Made by a program: the position numbers and the translations under genes. Source: Gonocerus acuteangulatus (Eukaryota > Arthropoda > Insecta > Hemiptera > Coreidae). From it: a stretch of DNA of 64,000 bases. Of this stretch, positions 11,175 to 24,431 are shown in pieces. How positions within the stretch are numbered: the first letter of the stretch is position 1; each line of letters opens with the position of its first letter. The notes beneath the pieces are model-generated. The model was given only the letters and a program-made list of their open reading frames with translations, had not been told where the DNA came from and did not search any database. The stretch spans positions 10,628,332 through 10,692,331 of the forward strand of contig OX328131.1 in assembly GCA_946811695.1 (NCBI GenBank), written 5' to 3'.

Positions 11175-13392
11175 ATATATATATATATATATAAATTTGA
11201 ACCACCGTTATTTTCGGTCTCTAGGGGTTCTGAAACGCGAAATTTTCTAGTCGGCACTTCCGGATTGTTTCATTGTATCAACCTTATAAGCGGGGTTCCT
11301 CCCTATGGGGGAGGGAGGAACCGCGCTAAAAATACGTAGAGATTATTTTCACGTGTTTATTTAATATACAAAGTTTCAAATATACAAAATTTGGCTCCGG
11401 AAACTTGGGGATGTTTCCTAGCAAATCACGATAAATATAATGTAACACACATTTTTCGAATTGTTTATCTAGAGGTTATCACTCTTTTCTAGCCATAAGT
11501 CTGACGTTTCAGATGAATTTCTTAGGTAGCCTATTAAGGAAAATTAATAGAAATATATACCAAGCTGTTTGTTTCCGTTGAAGACGCTATCCAAATGCAT
11601 GCCTAATCTTTCTGGATAGCCACGGAATACGGACTTCTCAGCAACCAAGTACTGCTTTCCATTCTTAAGTTCCGGCTGATTCCGGAAGGTTAAATCATAA
11701 GTGTAGTTTGCTTGCCCTGCAAAATGTAATACAAAATTGGGGATAATCTGATCTACATTATTCTCTATAAATAATTATTTGAAGGGTTAGGGGAAAGAAC
11801 AAGGAATGTCACAAAATCTACTTTTCGAGAAAAAGCTATTTTTGTATTTAAAATTACCAAAATATGTACAGCGACCTATTTTATTTTATTTATATATAGA
11901 AATCAGAAAGTATAAGTCCTATTGTGCATGTAAAAAAAAAATCTACAATAAATAACTCAAAATAGAGCTTTTAATGACATTTTTGCCACAAAATTAATAT
12001 TATTAGGAGTAAAGAACAAGGAATGTCCAGCATTTCGCAGATTTGAATCTCCTATTTACTTCTACTATTTATGGGGCAATGTTGTATAGAAACGATGGTT
12101 GTCTGGATGACAATTTTTTTTTTAAACTTGTACATCATCATATTTAGCCTTTGACAGTTTCAGCCGTTTCTTGTAAAGAACTGCTAAGGCCGGGTGAGTT
12201 TGAAGGCAGTTCAAACTCACCCGGCCTTAGCTTCTGTTTTCCTTCCTTTGGCACTCTTCGTTTGGCAGAAGTACAGTCATTCTTCCAATTTCCATAGTAT
12301 ATATCCCGGTGAAAGATGTGAGCTGGCTTACCTTTTAAAACTTTTATCTCTCTCACTTTTTGTATCGGGAACGGACATTTTCTAACATATAGTTCTTTAA
12401 AGAAATTAGTCCATTGAAGAATATTTTTTTGTTTTCCCTTGAATACAATGAATGGCTTTGGTTTTCTTCTGGTCCATCTTAGGTTTTCTTCCCAATCTTC
12501 TGGCAACTCCATTCTTGCTTTTTGGTTTACTAGGCCTATATTTTTACCACATTCAAGATATGAATGGCCTCTAATAGGGAAAGTAACGTTGATGGAGTCA
12601 AACCGTTGTACGTACCACATGAACTAGGTAGTACAAAAACCTGATAACAGTATAATTTTTATTTTGCCCTTCTGCTGAATCACAAAAAATGTGTAAGTAC
12701 TTAACTCCTTCATGGAGGTAATCAGCCGAAATAACTTTAATATAATACACACAATAATCACTCACTATTCATAAGCAACTAAAGACTTTGAACCACAAAA
12801 GTTAGCTTAGAAGGAAGAGGGGGATAGATAAGAAAGAAGAGGGGATAAAGCTGATAAGTGTGGAAAGTGATAAATATGGACAGTCCCAGTTTTTCCCTCT
12901 TTCTGCTTGGACATTCCTTGTTTTGTCCCAGTATGCCAAATCTTTCATCGTGTGTAACTCAGATTTGTGTAGAATTTTCAATGTGATTGTGTGTCAGATA
13001 TTTAGTACCTCTATCAAACTGTATAATGAGCTAATAATTAGAAATTCGATAAAAATGGACATTTCTTGTTCTTTCCCCTTACCCTTCATATATATATATA
13101 TATATTTTTTGTTTTAAATTGCATCGCTGGGTATCACATGTTTGTGTGGAACGGCTTCTTTCTCCAGCGGTGTCGCTCCTCTCTCCATCGCAATATTTCG
13201 TCGGGTTCATCTCCGACTTCTTCAGGCTGCTATGTGTCGTCCTCGGTGGTTATCAAGGGAATGTATGTTGTCATTCCCTTGATAACCACCGAGGACGACA
13301 CATAGCAGCCTGAAGAAGTCGGAGATGAACCCGACGAAATATTGCGATGGAGAGAGGAGCGACACCGCTGGAGAAAGAAGCCGTTCCACACA

Positions 13393-13447
<55 letters not shown>

Positions 13448-16400
13448 AAAATGTTTCGCATAAGTGAATATTTCGTATAACTGAATCTTAAAAATTTTCA
13501 TTAAAAAAGTCACAATTTTATTGTTTGTACATATTTTTTCAAGTTTTATATCACAAAATTCTCCTCGATTTCTTTCCTCTTACCGATAATAGTCGCGAGG
13601 AGTAAATATTTCGTGGGAAATGTATATATGTGGAAACATATATATGTATGTATATATATACATATATATGTATGTATATATATATACATACATGAAGCCC
13701 CACCCCATATACTTCAGAATGTAACACCTTTTCTGGATGAAAACAATTACACATTGCCAACAAAATAAAAATATTCATGCAAATGTGTTGCAAATTGTTT
13801 TCATAATTTTAATACCTGTTCAAATTAAGGATGAAGTGGAGTGTGAACACACTCCACTCGCAATTTCGTTCACATTTTTTATAATTTGCAACATAAACAT
13901 CATAAAAATAAATTCAGTATGAAATTTATAAGACATGGGATGCGCAAGGAACCCAATGTGGGAGGGTAGTCAAAGATAAAATAATCTATTCAAAATAAGC
14001 AATTTAACTTCATGAAGGCTTTTCCGATGTACTTGCAAACAACTTTATCATTAACAGTCACTGTTGACATTATAAAACAATCTAATCGTTAAATAAAGAC
14101 TATGCTTTGAAGACGACGAGACGCCGTTCCACATCATATGCAGATGTCCAGCTCTTGTAGCGAAGAGATACCTGCATTTTTGGTGCAGACCTCATAGATG
14201 ACCCTAGAAGGCTACCTGAATTGAACCTTAGGACTCTATTAAGGTTCATCTCGGATACGGCGCTGTTGGTGTAAGGGTGCGTTTACACTTGATATTTCTC
14301 GCAGGAAATATATGTCACGATATAAGTGTCGGATAGATATTCTCTTGCAAGTTTACATACGGAGAGAAATAGCTAGACATTTATGTCATGGATATCTATA
14401 GGATAGTTTTCGCTTTGCAATAAAAGTCCGCCTTGTTTACACTCATACATATATGTCCTGTCTAGTCCATTCTGCTTGCAATGAAGAACGCATCGAAACG
14501 CAAAATAGCGGCATGTTTAGTTATTATACAAATGTGGGGGGGGGGGAATGTTCTGTATGGGTTCGAGATTGGATTTTAAGACGGGAAAAATTAGGTTTCT
14601 TCAATCAATTAATGTCTGAGCTCTGTATCGAGGATCCAGCGCAGTTTTAGAATTTTTAAGAATGAAACCATCAGATTTCGAAAAGCTTTCTTGTAAAATA
14701 GGTCCTGTTATATCAAAGCAAGACACAAAATTTAGAGACGCTATTAGTGTTACAGAACGACTAGCTATAACATTGCGATATTTAACATCAGGTAAGTAGG
14801 TATTTACTTAATGAAATACTATTTTATTTTATGAAATTTTATTAATTAGAACTATATTTTTAAACTGTACTATCCCCCATAATGAAAGAGAAAAGAAGAC
14901 GAACTGTTAAAACTCCAGCGATAAAAGTTGGACCTGTTGCAACTAGTAAATAATCAGTGTTTACATCTGTTGGTATAGAAGTTTCGGCAATATAGCTAGA
15001 AACCAAGATATTTTTCCCTGACATTTATTGCTCTCTTTATAATCAGCGCATTCACCTGACGGTATAGAAGTGTCGACACTTATAGCTCGTGATAGAAATA
15101 TATATCTCAGACATAAATTGCTCATGGTTTACACTAGTCGCAATTTCTGTCTGATATAAATTTCCTGCAATAACTAGCAAGTGTAAACCCACCCTAACAG
15201 GCTGGCTTGTCGGGTGGCACAATAGGCCTTGTTGGCCTCGGTGCAGCTCCCTCTATCTGGGCACCCGTCTTAATAATAAAAATAATAATAATAGTTAAAT
15301 TTCAACTCTAAAAACAAATGAAAAAAAAAAAAAACGTCAAAGCATACAGAATGTGAAGTTGGCAGTGCCTTCTCCTATGAGCGGGAGTGTGAGCATCTTC
15401 CCAGTAATGACATAAGGTGTTACAGCTTCCAGTTTTCCGGGAGTTTTTGCCTTTAGTTTTAAAGTCATTCCTTCAAACCTGTAGACAAATAATTGCCAAT
15501 GCTATTATGCATATTCAGTTACTACAATCAGATTAAAATTAAATCATTAAGATAACAGTATAATAAGTCTTTAAATGAAAATATCTGAATGTTATTGAGT
15601 TATATCTGAATATCTTTAAGTGAAAGTAAATGGATACATTAAATTTTAGCACTTTTTGAATAAATGTAGCTATTGGGGTTGGACTCATGAACGAATTTTC
15701 AAAAAAAAAAAAAAAAAAAAAAAATGCCTCAACTCTTACATAGTAGAAACCAAAAATTAACTACGATAAAATTTATATACATATATGTAAATATATATAA
15801 ATTACAATTCATAAAAAATAAAATTGTTTTGAATAAAGGAAGTGGTAAATTTTAATAATAATAGTAATAATAAGTACGGTAAATCCGAAGGAGAGCGTCC
15901 TCAGCACCGATTTTCTTCAAAGTTTGCACTATAACGTATTTTGATGCACTAAACACGAATCCGTTGAAAAAAAAGTTGCTCTCAACTAAGAAAGAAGTTA
16001 TTTAAAAAAAAAGTTCACTGTTATGAAGGTTACAAACGATCGCATAAACAACGTACTTGTAAACTCGCGCATGCGCAATACTTCTTAATGGAGAAGTGTA
16101 ATTGAAATTAACTATCAATTATTAAAGTTTACAAACACTTATTTATTCAGAAACATTTTTTTAGATAATGAAACATTCTTCAAATTTCTTGTTTCGCTCC
16201 TGAAAAGTATTATATAACATAAATCCCTTAATAATTAGCTAATGCCTTTATGATTTGTTCCTTCTAAGCTTCTCTAATTCCCTCTAAGCTGTAATTAGCT
16301 TGTTATTGTTATCGTTATTACAGTTTTTTGTAGAAAGTTTTGAATAAAAATGAAGTTACACGACTTCGTAATTCTTATCCACAAACGAGAAGAATTACTC

Positions 16401-17183
16401 AAATTTTTAATACAAAACAAAGTTTTGAGTAATTCTCTCGATTCTGGTAAATGTGGGCAACAGTTGAAGTTAAATGAAACTACTTTTCGGCATAGGACGA
16501 CTTTTGGGCATAGAATTCTTTTAATTTCTGCGAGTTGGATTGACTAGGGGTTTTGATATTTTCTTGAGCGAGCGGAAACGCATAGCACGTATGCCCAAAG
16601 CGACAGTTTACGACCAAGTCAGCTACCACAGGTGAGTCTAAATTTCAATTACACTTCGTCATTAAGGACTATTGCGCATGCGCATGTTTACATATAAGCT
16701 GTTTACCCCGTCTTTTATAACCTCCATAACAGTGAACTTTAGTGCTTAATAACTTCTTTCCTAGTTGAGAGCAACTTTTTTTTTTTCAACGGATTCGTGT
16801 TTAGTGCATCAAAATACGTTATAGTGCAAACTTTGAAGAAAATCGGTGCTGAGGACGCTCTCCTTCAGTTTTACCATAAGTACTACGGCGCTAATAGCCC
16901 TGATTTGTCGATGCACCGTTAAAACAAAAAAAAATACCAAAACACTGAGTATAACTCCCAACAGATAATAATTGTAATAAAATAAATAAACAAAAAAAAA
17001 CTTACATCTGCAAATAAAAATCAACATTTAATATTGAATAATCCTTTTTTGTAACGTTTTCACAAATTAGGAATAATTTTAATATTTATTACGTCGTATT
17101 AATGAAGTTTTATTATATGTTTGGTAATAGTGTGTAAATATTCCTTAAATTTTATTCTTAGAAAAAGATACTTATTTTTTAGT

Positions 17184-17230
<47 letters not shown>

Positions 17231-17942
17231 GGCGCATCTACATCTTGGCCATTAGCGCCGGGCTATCTACAGGTTGCCACCCTTTTCTAATGCCAACAGC
17301 ACGTGTTCGGTCACCCATTCAGGTACTGACCACGCCCGACGTTGCTTAACTTCGGTGATCTATGGGAACCGGTGCATTGAACGTGGCTATGGCCGTTGGC
17401 TTCAATTTTATTATTTCTCATTTTATTATTTCAAGCCTGTGACCTATGTAAATAGAGAATATGTGAATAAGTTTGTATCTTTGATTATGTATGTATATGA
17501 ATTTAATAATAACAAAGGACTAAAATCATTGTATAAGGCCAACTCCTTGCAATGGGGAAACCTTGTATGCAATAATGAAAAAAATAATAGTGTATTTGGA
17601 GGAAATAGATCAGATTAGTAATTAACTATTGTTTAAATAATTAACTATTATACCTACTGTACACTTGTTATGACAAAATTCTTCAAATTGTATAGGACTA
17701 CATGCTTAAATAGCAAATCCAAAGCAACTGGTCCATTGCTGTTTCCTCTTGTGTGAATTTCTCCAAAATCGAATGGGTCAAGAGGCATCACTCCGAGTTT
17801 CTTGTTACCTTAGGAAAAAAAAAGAAAAAAAAAAAGAAGTTTAGATTAACAATTGGATTTTGTTCATTTGGATGGGGCTGATTTTTACCAGTAGGGGAGA
17901 AGGGGGTCACTAGAACCAAAGAAAGTTTAGGATTTTAATATA

Positions 17943-18000
<58 letters not shown>

Positions 18001-18051
18001 AAAAAACGAAAAAAAATAAATAAATAAATAACGAAAAAAATAAATAAATAA

Positions 18052-18095
<44 letters not shown>

Positions 18096-19968
18096 TTATT
18101 TTTTATAAATATGGCACAGGTCGAAATAATAGTACTCCATTTTATGTAATATTTTATTTATGGCACGCCCTACATGTTTCGTGGCCTTTATGCCGCCTCC
18201 TCAGGGGCCACTAAATCCCCATGTGTGGATAGCTCGCCACCGATACTAAGAGTCTTAGGGGCTAATAAAAAATTATAAATATGTGTAACAACGTCGAATG
18301 GTTCAATTGACCCTAGCCCTAGAAACATTTAGGAGCTTCCTGACTCTTAAAAAAAAAGCACAAATATTTTTCATGAACATTCCAACAAAGTGACCAAAAT
18401 ATTCTAAACACTCCTGACTCCTGTCTCAACTCCTTCTTTCCTTTCTCCGTGGACATTAAAAAATTTCAAAATATATCCAATATAATTAAAATTTCATAAA
18501 AATTATCCCAATTCAAAATTAATCTACCAAAAGCATTTCAACGGATTTCACCTCAGTAACTCTAATAAACTCTTTATCTTGATGGGGCTAAATCAGATAA
18601 TGTTGTGGGAGCTTCAGCTGTAATTTACAAAAAAATCGTTACCAAGAGATGTAATGATAATTGTACCATATTTACAGCTGAGCTCTACAGCATTCTTATT
18701 GGATTGAACAAGATTACCGGGATAGACAGACAAAACATGATTCTACGCACTGACTCGTTGAGCACACTACAGGCACTAGTAGACAGATACTGTACGCGTC
18801 CAGTAATTATAGACATTTTTAAAACTATTCACTCACATAACAAGCAGATCACAATGTACTGGCTGCCAGGGCAAAAAGATTTAGGAAAAAGCTCCCTAGC
18901 AGATTCACATGCAAAGTTTGCTTCAAGACCTCTTGAGCTCAACCTATCACACACCAAGACTTGACCAATGCAATCAAACAAAATATTTTAAATTATTGGC
19001 TGGACTCGACCAACCGAGAATAAATTAAGTACAATTAAAACCACAACTCAGGAGTGGACAACCAGCTACTGGGATAACAGGCAAGAAGAAATTCGTGTGG
19101 GTTTCTGCTTAATGAACTTTAGCTAGTGCAATAAGTATTCCGTAGTGTTCGGCTGTATATATTGTTACCCATTCCAGAAATGTAATTTGATAAATATTGT
19201 TTTTCACAGTGGTAGCTACGCCTGCACCAGAGTCTTTCCGGGATCTGTCAATATAAGAGTATAATGTTTTTGGGTTTTTGTCTCATTATGATCTTGATTG
19301 TATTTTTAGAAAATGGTCTCGATGGTTCTCCAATGGAGGGTTCAATCCTTAGGGTGGGTTTACACTTGCTAGTTATTGCAGGACATTTATATCAGAGAGA
19401 AATTGCCACTAATGTAAGCCATGAGCAATTTATGTCTGAGATATATATTTCTATCCCGAGCAATAAGTGTCGACACTTCTATACCGTCAGGTGAATACGC
19501 TGATTATAAAGAGAGAAATAAATGTCAGACAGAAATATCTTGGTTTCTAGCTTTATTGCCGAAACTTCTATACCAAGTAGAATGGACTTGACAGGACATA
19601 TATGTCTGAGTGTAAGCAGGCCGGACATTTATTGCAAAGCGAGAACCGTCCTATACACATCCATGACATAAATGTCTAGCTATTTCTGTCCGTATGTAAA
19701 CTTGCAAGAGAATATCGATCCGACACTTATATCGCGACATATATCGTGACATATATTTCCTGCCAGAAATATCAAGTGTAAACGCACCCTTAAGTTCCTT
19801 AATCTCTAAGGTGGAGTGTCAGTGAATTTATTAGCGCGGTTCCTCCCTCCTCCATAGGGAGGAACCCCGCTTATAAGGTTGATACAATGAAACAATCCGG
19901 AAGTGCCGACAAGAAAATTTCGCGTTTCAGAACCCCTAGAGACCGAAAATAACGGTGGTTCAAATTTG

Positions 19969-20063
<95 letters not shown>

Positions 20064-23000
20064 CTGTTCGCTCATTTCTGGCTTCCCTGATGGTCCGATT
20101 TTGATGAAATTTGGTACAAAAATCTGTCGTCCAATTTGAAAGGTCAAGTTCGTTAACCAGCAAAATCCGCCCACTGGAAGATGGCGTTTGGGGCGAAATT
20201 CGCGCAAAAAAAATCGTAACGCTTACGTTTTTGAGTTCATAAGCTTGTAAGTACTCTTTTTATAGGCTTCTTGGGCTAGGAAAACGAATGGAACCATTTA
20301 CAAGGCCATAGCTTTAACCGTTTTTGAGAAAACTGAAAAAATAATTTTTGAATGCCGTTTTTGGTTTGGGTACTTACAATTATGGGATTCAGTTGAAACA
20401 TTTACTGCATGTTCTACTTTCATTAAAACTAATATGTTGAAATTTTGGTTGCGTTTGGAGTTAAGGAAGGGTTAGAATAAAATATTTTATTAACAGGCAT
20501 AAAAAAGTTTTGGTAACTTTGTATACTTTCCTTAATATCTCAAAAAAGGTTGAGAATTTGGGAAACGGAAGAATACCATTAGAAAGATTACTAAATGCTC
20601 TACAAAAAAGGTTCTAATGAAAGTTTTGATTAGGCGATGTCAATCGGAGAAATAAGTGCTTAAAACTTTAAAGTGATTGATTTCGCTAATTCGAACTGTT
20701 CTTTTTGTCTTTGATTTTGATACTTAAAATTATGGGATTCAGTTGAAACATTTTCTGCATGTTTGAATTTCATCAACACTAATATGTTAAAATTTTGGTT
20801 ACGTTTGGAGCTAAGGAAGGATTAGAATAAAATATTTGTATTAGAAATATATATATTTGTGTGAATATTAGAAAAAAGTATTTGTCAATAAAACAGGATA
20901 CGTATAATTAGAATCAATATTTTGTTTGTTAGAATTCGAAGATGCCGTATGAATATCTAGATTACAGTACTGGTGTTGATTTCGTTCTTTAGAATTATTC
21001 TTGGTATTCCCTATTTTCATCTGTTACCCATAGTTTTTTATTGTTAGTAGGTTTTTCTTATTGATTATAGAATATAAATCTATTTGGCTATAAAACAGGA
21101 TACGTAAAATTAGTGACAATATTTCGGAGATTTCTGAGCGAAATACTTATAAGATTTTCTACCACCACGAACGGCTTTTTTCCTCTATTTTTATCCACTA
21201 GATAGGCTGTATTTTGCATATTATTCTATATAAGTTTTATTCAGCAGGGGATTCTGATGAAATGTCGTGTTTTGGCTGTGGATTTTAAATACGATGTATC
21301 TAAGATTGGTTAACATTAGCGAGTCTACATAGATAAGAACCGACGACGGAGGATTACTTCTTGCTATGATTTAGTCTACATATGTATATTAAGTCCTAAA
21401 TCCAAAAAATAAACTTCACAACGGTTAGATACTATGAGCGAATATGGCGGTTCAATGCCCGTAGAAACAATGGGGCCGCAGGAAATTTACCTGCTAAGAG
21501 TTAATCCTCAAGAGCTGTAAATATACCCCAGGTATCTGCCGACACAAATACAAAGCCTAGGCGGAGAGCACCCCAAAAACACAGATCCAAACATAGGTTA
21601 TATACTAAATATTCATAAAGACTACTTAGTTGTAAACCGATTCATCAATTAGCAATCAATAGTTTTCAACAAAGGTTATATACTAAATATTGATAAAAAG
21701 TATTTAATTAGAAAAAAAACAATATTCCACAAGGCTTGTTTTTCGTCCATTTGTATCTACTCCATAGACTTAATTAGGTATATTATTCTATTGTAGTTGG
21801 GCAACTAAACTTTGTTTTATTTTGTTAAATAAAGTTTTTTTTCTTGACTTGTTATTCGTCAAGACTTTTATTTGTCCTTGTGTATTTACTAGATACGTTT
21901 TATTCGGCATATTATTCTATATAGGCTATATTAGGCAGGGTATTCTACTCAATCTTGTGTACTTCTTCTTGATCCTTCTGTACATGGGCGTATATAAAAA
22001 CAATTTCGGGGGGGGGGGCTGAGACCATTTCCAGGGTATGGAATACTAAATATTTAGAGCTTGGAATAGTTTAAGGCAACTAAAACGCTATTACACGTAA
22101 AATAAAATATGTTTTATGAACTAAGTGATCTTATTTAATTTATTTTTAAGGGTTTTACGAGAAGTTTTTATCATCAATTCAAAATTTCGGGAGGGGCTGC
22201 AGCCCCCTCAGCCCCCCCCCCTCAAATACGCCCATGCTTTTGTATCCTCTAGAAAGGCTTTATTAGGCATATTTTGTATTGATTTATAGAGCTTCGCTTT
22301 AGAATGAGAGCCAGATTCTGTAATTTCCGCTTCTGTGTAAAAGTTAACTACTGTCGGTGTCCCTGACGCCTTAATATCACTTTGAGATGTTCGAGAGGGT
22401 TTTGACAATTTTCACGAGATATATAAAAAAGATAAGTTTATTTCTTTTCTAAGCTTATCAAATGGCACTAGGGACATGAACGGAACCGCGCTAAGATGCT
22501 GCAGTTCCTGCGAGTCGGACTTTTTTTTAAGAATGCTCCATTTCCGTTAAGATTGAATTCGTTTTATATTCTAAAGATCTCCCAGTAATAGGTTGAATCT
22601 TTTATAATTCAATTTTATGAATTTATTAAAATTTACCTTTTTCAGAAAACTCCTCACACTTATCATTGATAACTTATTATTTCTGGTTATCCGAATTATT
22701 TCCCATTTCTTTATTAACGTTTTCCTATAGAAATGGTCCCAATATCTTTAGGAGTGGAATGGTTTAAGCCTGACAGAGTCATTTAAAGCATTCTTTGCTT
22801 CTTCATCAACAAGCTTGTTGCCAGTCATTCCCATGTGTTCATTCAAATGTTTTCTTATTGCAAGAAAAGGTTAAAGAGTATTTTTAGATAACAGAGTGTT
22901 TGAACCATTGATTATAGAAATTTACTTGAAAATTAGTTTGATGTATTGTTAAAATTGTATTTAATCTGAAATATTGTTAAAATCGTGTGAATTGAAGCAT

Positions 23001-24040
23001 GCAAATTAACATCTGTGGAGGGAATGGCCTTCTAGAATTATTTTTTCAACTTGTTAAAGATTAATAAAGAGAATCTTACATCCTTAGTAAGTGTTTAGAA
23101 AAAAAAAATTAATTACGCATGTATTATTAATGAATCTCTCAGGAAGCCTGTTGGCCATGAGTGTAAGGGCGTGAGCACTCCTTGCCTAAGGGGTGGGTTC
23201 GATTTCCACTAGGGGTGGTAGCTTTTCATTTAAAATTTGCTGGCTAGAAAATAGTGGTAACCTATAGATAACCCGTACTAAAAATCTGTGTTATGTGTAT
23301 TTTGGATATTAAAATCGAAAAAAAAAGACAATGGAGCATAAGCAAATTAAAAAATTCGACTCGCAGGAACTGCGTTATCTTAGCGCGGTTACGTACATCT
23401 CGAAGAAATGAAATAGATTAGCATCACAAATCATCAGCGCTTATATCTCTGATGGACGTTGCCCTATCGAATATTGCTTCAGAACCTTTTTTGTAGAGAA
23501 TTTAGTAAGAATTCGAATGGTCACCTTCTACTTACCACGATTTTCCAACCGTTATCGAGATATTTACGAAAAATGTATGAAGATCCGAAAACTTTTCATG
23601 TCTATTAAGAAAATAATTTTTTTCGCATACTTCCTTAACTCCAAATATAACCAAAGTTTAAACATCTTAGTTTGGATTAATTTTCAAGATGTAGAAATTA
23701 TTTCAATTGAATCCCGCGATTCTAAGTATCCACAAAGAAATAATGACTTACAAAAACATTGATTCCACTTTTCTCAGGAACGGTTACAGATATCGCCTTA
23801 AAAATTGTTTCATTCATTTTCCAATGTTAGGAACCCTATAAAACAAGTACCTGCAAGCATATGAATTCAAAAACGTAAGCGTTGCGATTTTTTTTGCGCG
23901 AATTTCGCCCCAAACACTATCTTCCAGTGGGCGGATTCTGCTGGTTAACGAACTTGACCTTTCAAATTAGACGACAGATTTTTGACCAAATTTCATCAAA
24001 ATCGGACCATTTTTGAGCTTGCTAGAGCGCGAACAGACAA

Positions 24041-24113
<73 letters not shown>

Positions 24114-24370
24114 GAACGGCTTCTTTCTCCAGCGGTGTCTCTCCTCTCTCCATCGCAATATTTCGTTCGGTTCATCTCCGACTTCTTCAGGCTGCTATGT
24201 GTCGTCATCGGTGGTTATCATTCCCTTGATAACCACCGAGGACGACACATAGCAGCCTGAAGAAGTCGGAGATGAACCCGACGAAATATTGCGATGGAGA
24301 GAGGAGTGACACCGCTGGAGAAAGAAGCCGTTCCATACATACATGTGATACCCAGCGATGCAATTTAAAA

Positions 24371-24431
<61 letters not shown>

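Larger units (their letters stand above)
11780..13088 (-). mobile_element. unassigned DNA transposon with repeated terminal motif
   Basis: Inverted ends TGAAGGGTTAGGGGAAAGAA (11780) and, at 13057-13088, the complement of TGAAGGGTAAGGGGAAAGAA. The motif AAGAACAAGGAATGTC recurs four times, two forward at the left (11795-11810, 12012-12027) and two reversed at the right (12909-12925, 13057-13072), as expected of transposase-binding sites. The interior carries the 158-residue minus-strand frame described at 12144-12620. The target duplication could not be resolved because the right flank is (TA)n. Superfamily unknown. Confidence 0.6.
14118..15300 (+). pseudogene. I-type LINE 3' end, interrupted by a Harbinger element
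   Basis: 14118-14274 encodes the LINE C-terminus ([20 protein letters not shown], then after a frameshift [10 protein letters not shown] and [11 protein letters not shown], stop). The 3' UTR resumes at 15195 (GGCTGGCTTGTCGGGTGGCA) and ends in an (ATA)n/(TAA)n tail near 15270-15300, typical of I-clade elements. Confidence 0.7.

Noticed and set aside
10949..11257. Open frames rich in YIYIYI (also near 13.2, 20.0, 24.1, 24.3, 28.4, 41.1, 41.3, 42.7 and 62.3 kb)
   Set aside because: Translation of (TA)n microsatellites; no codon constraint.
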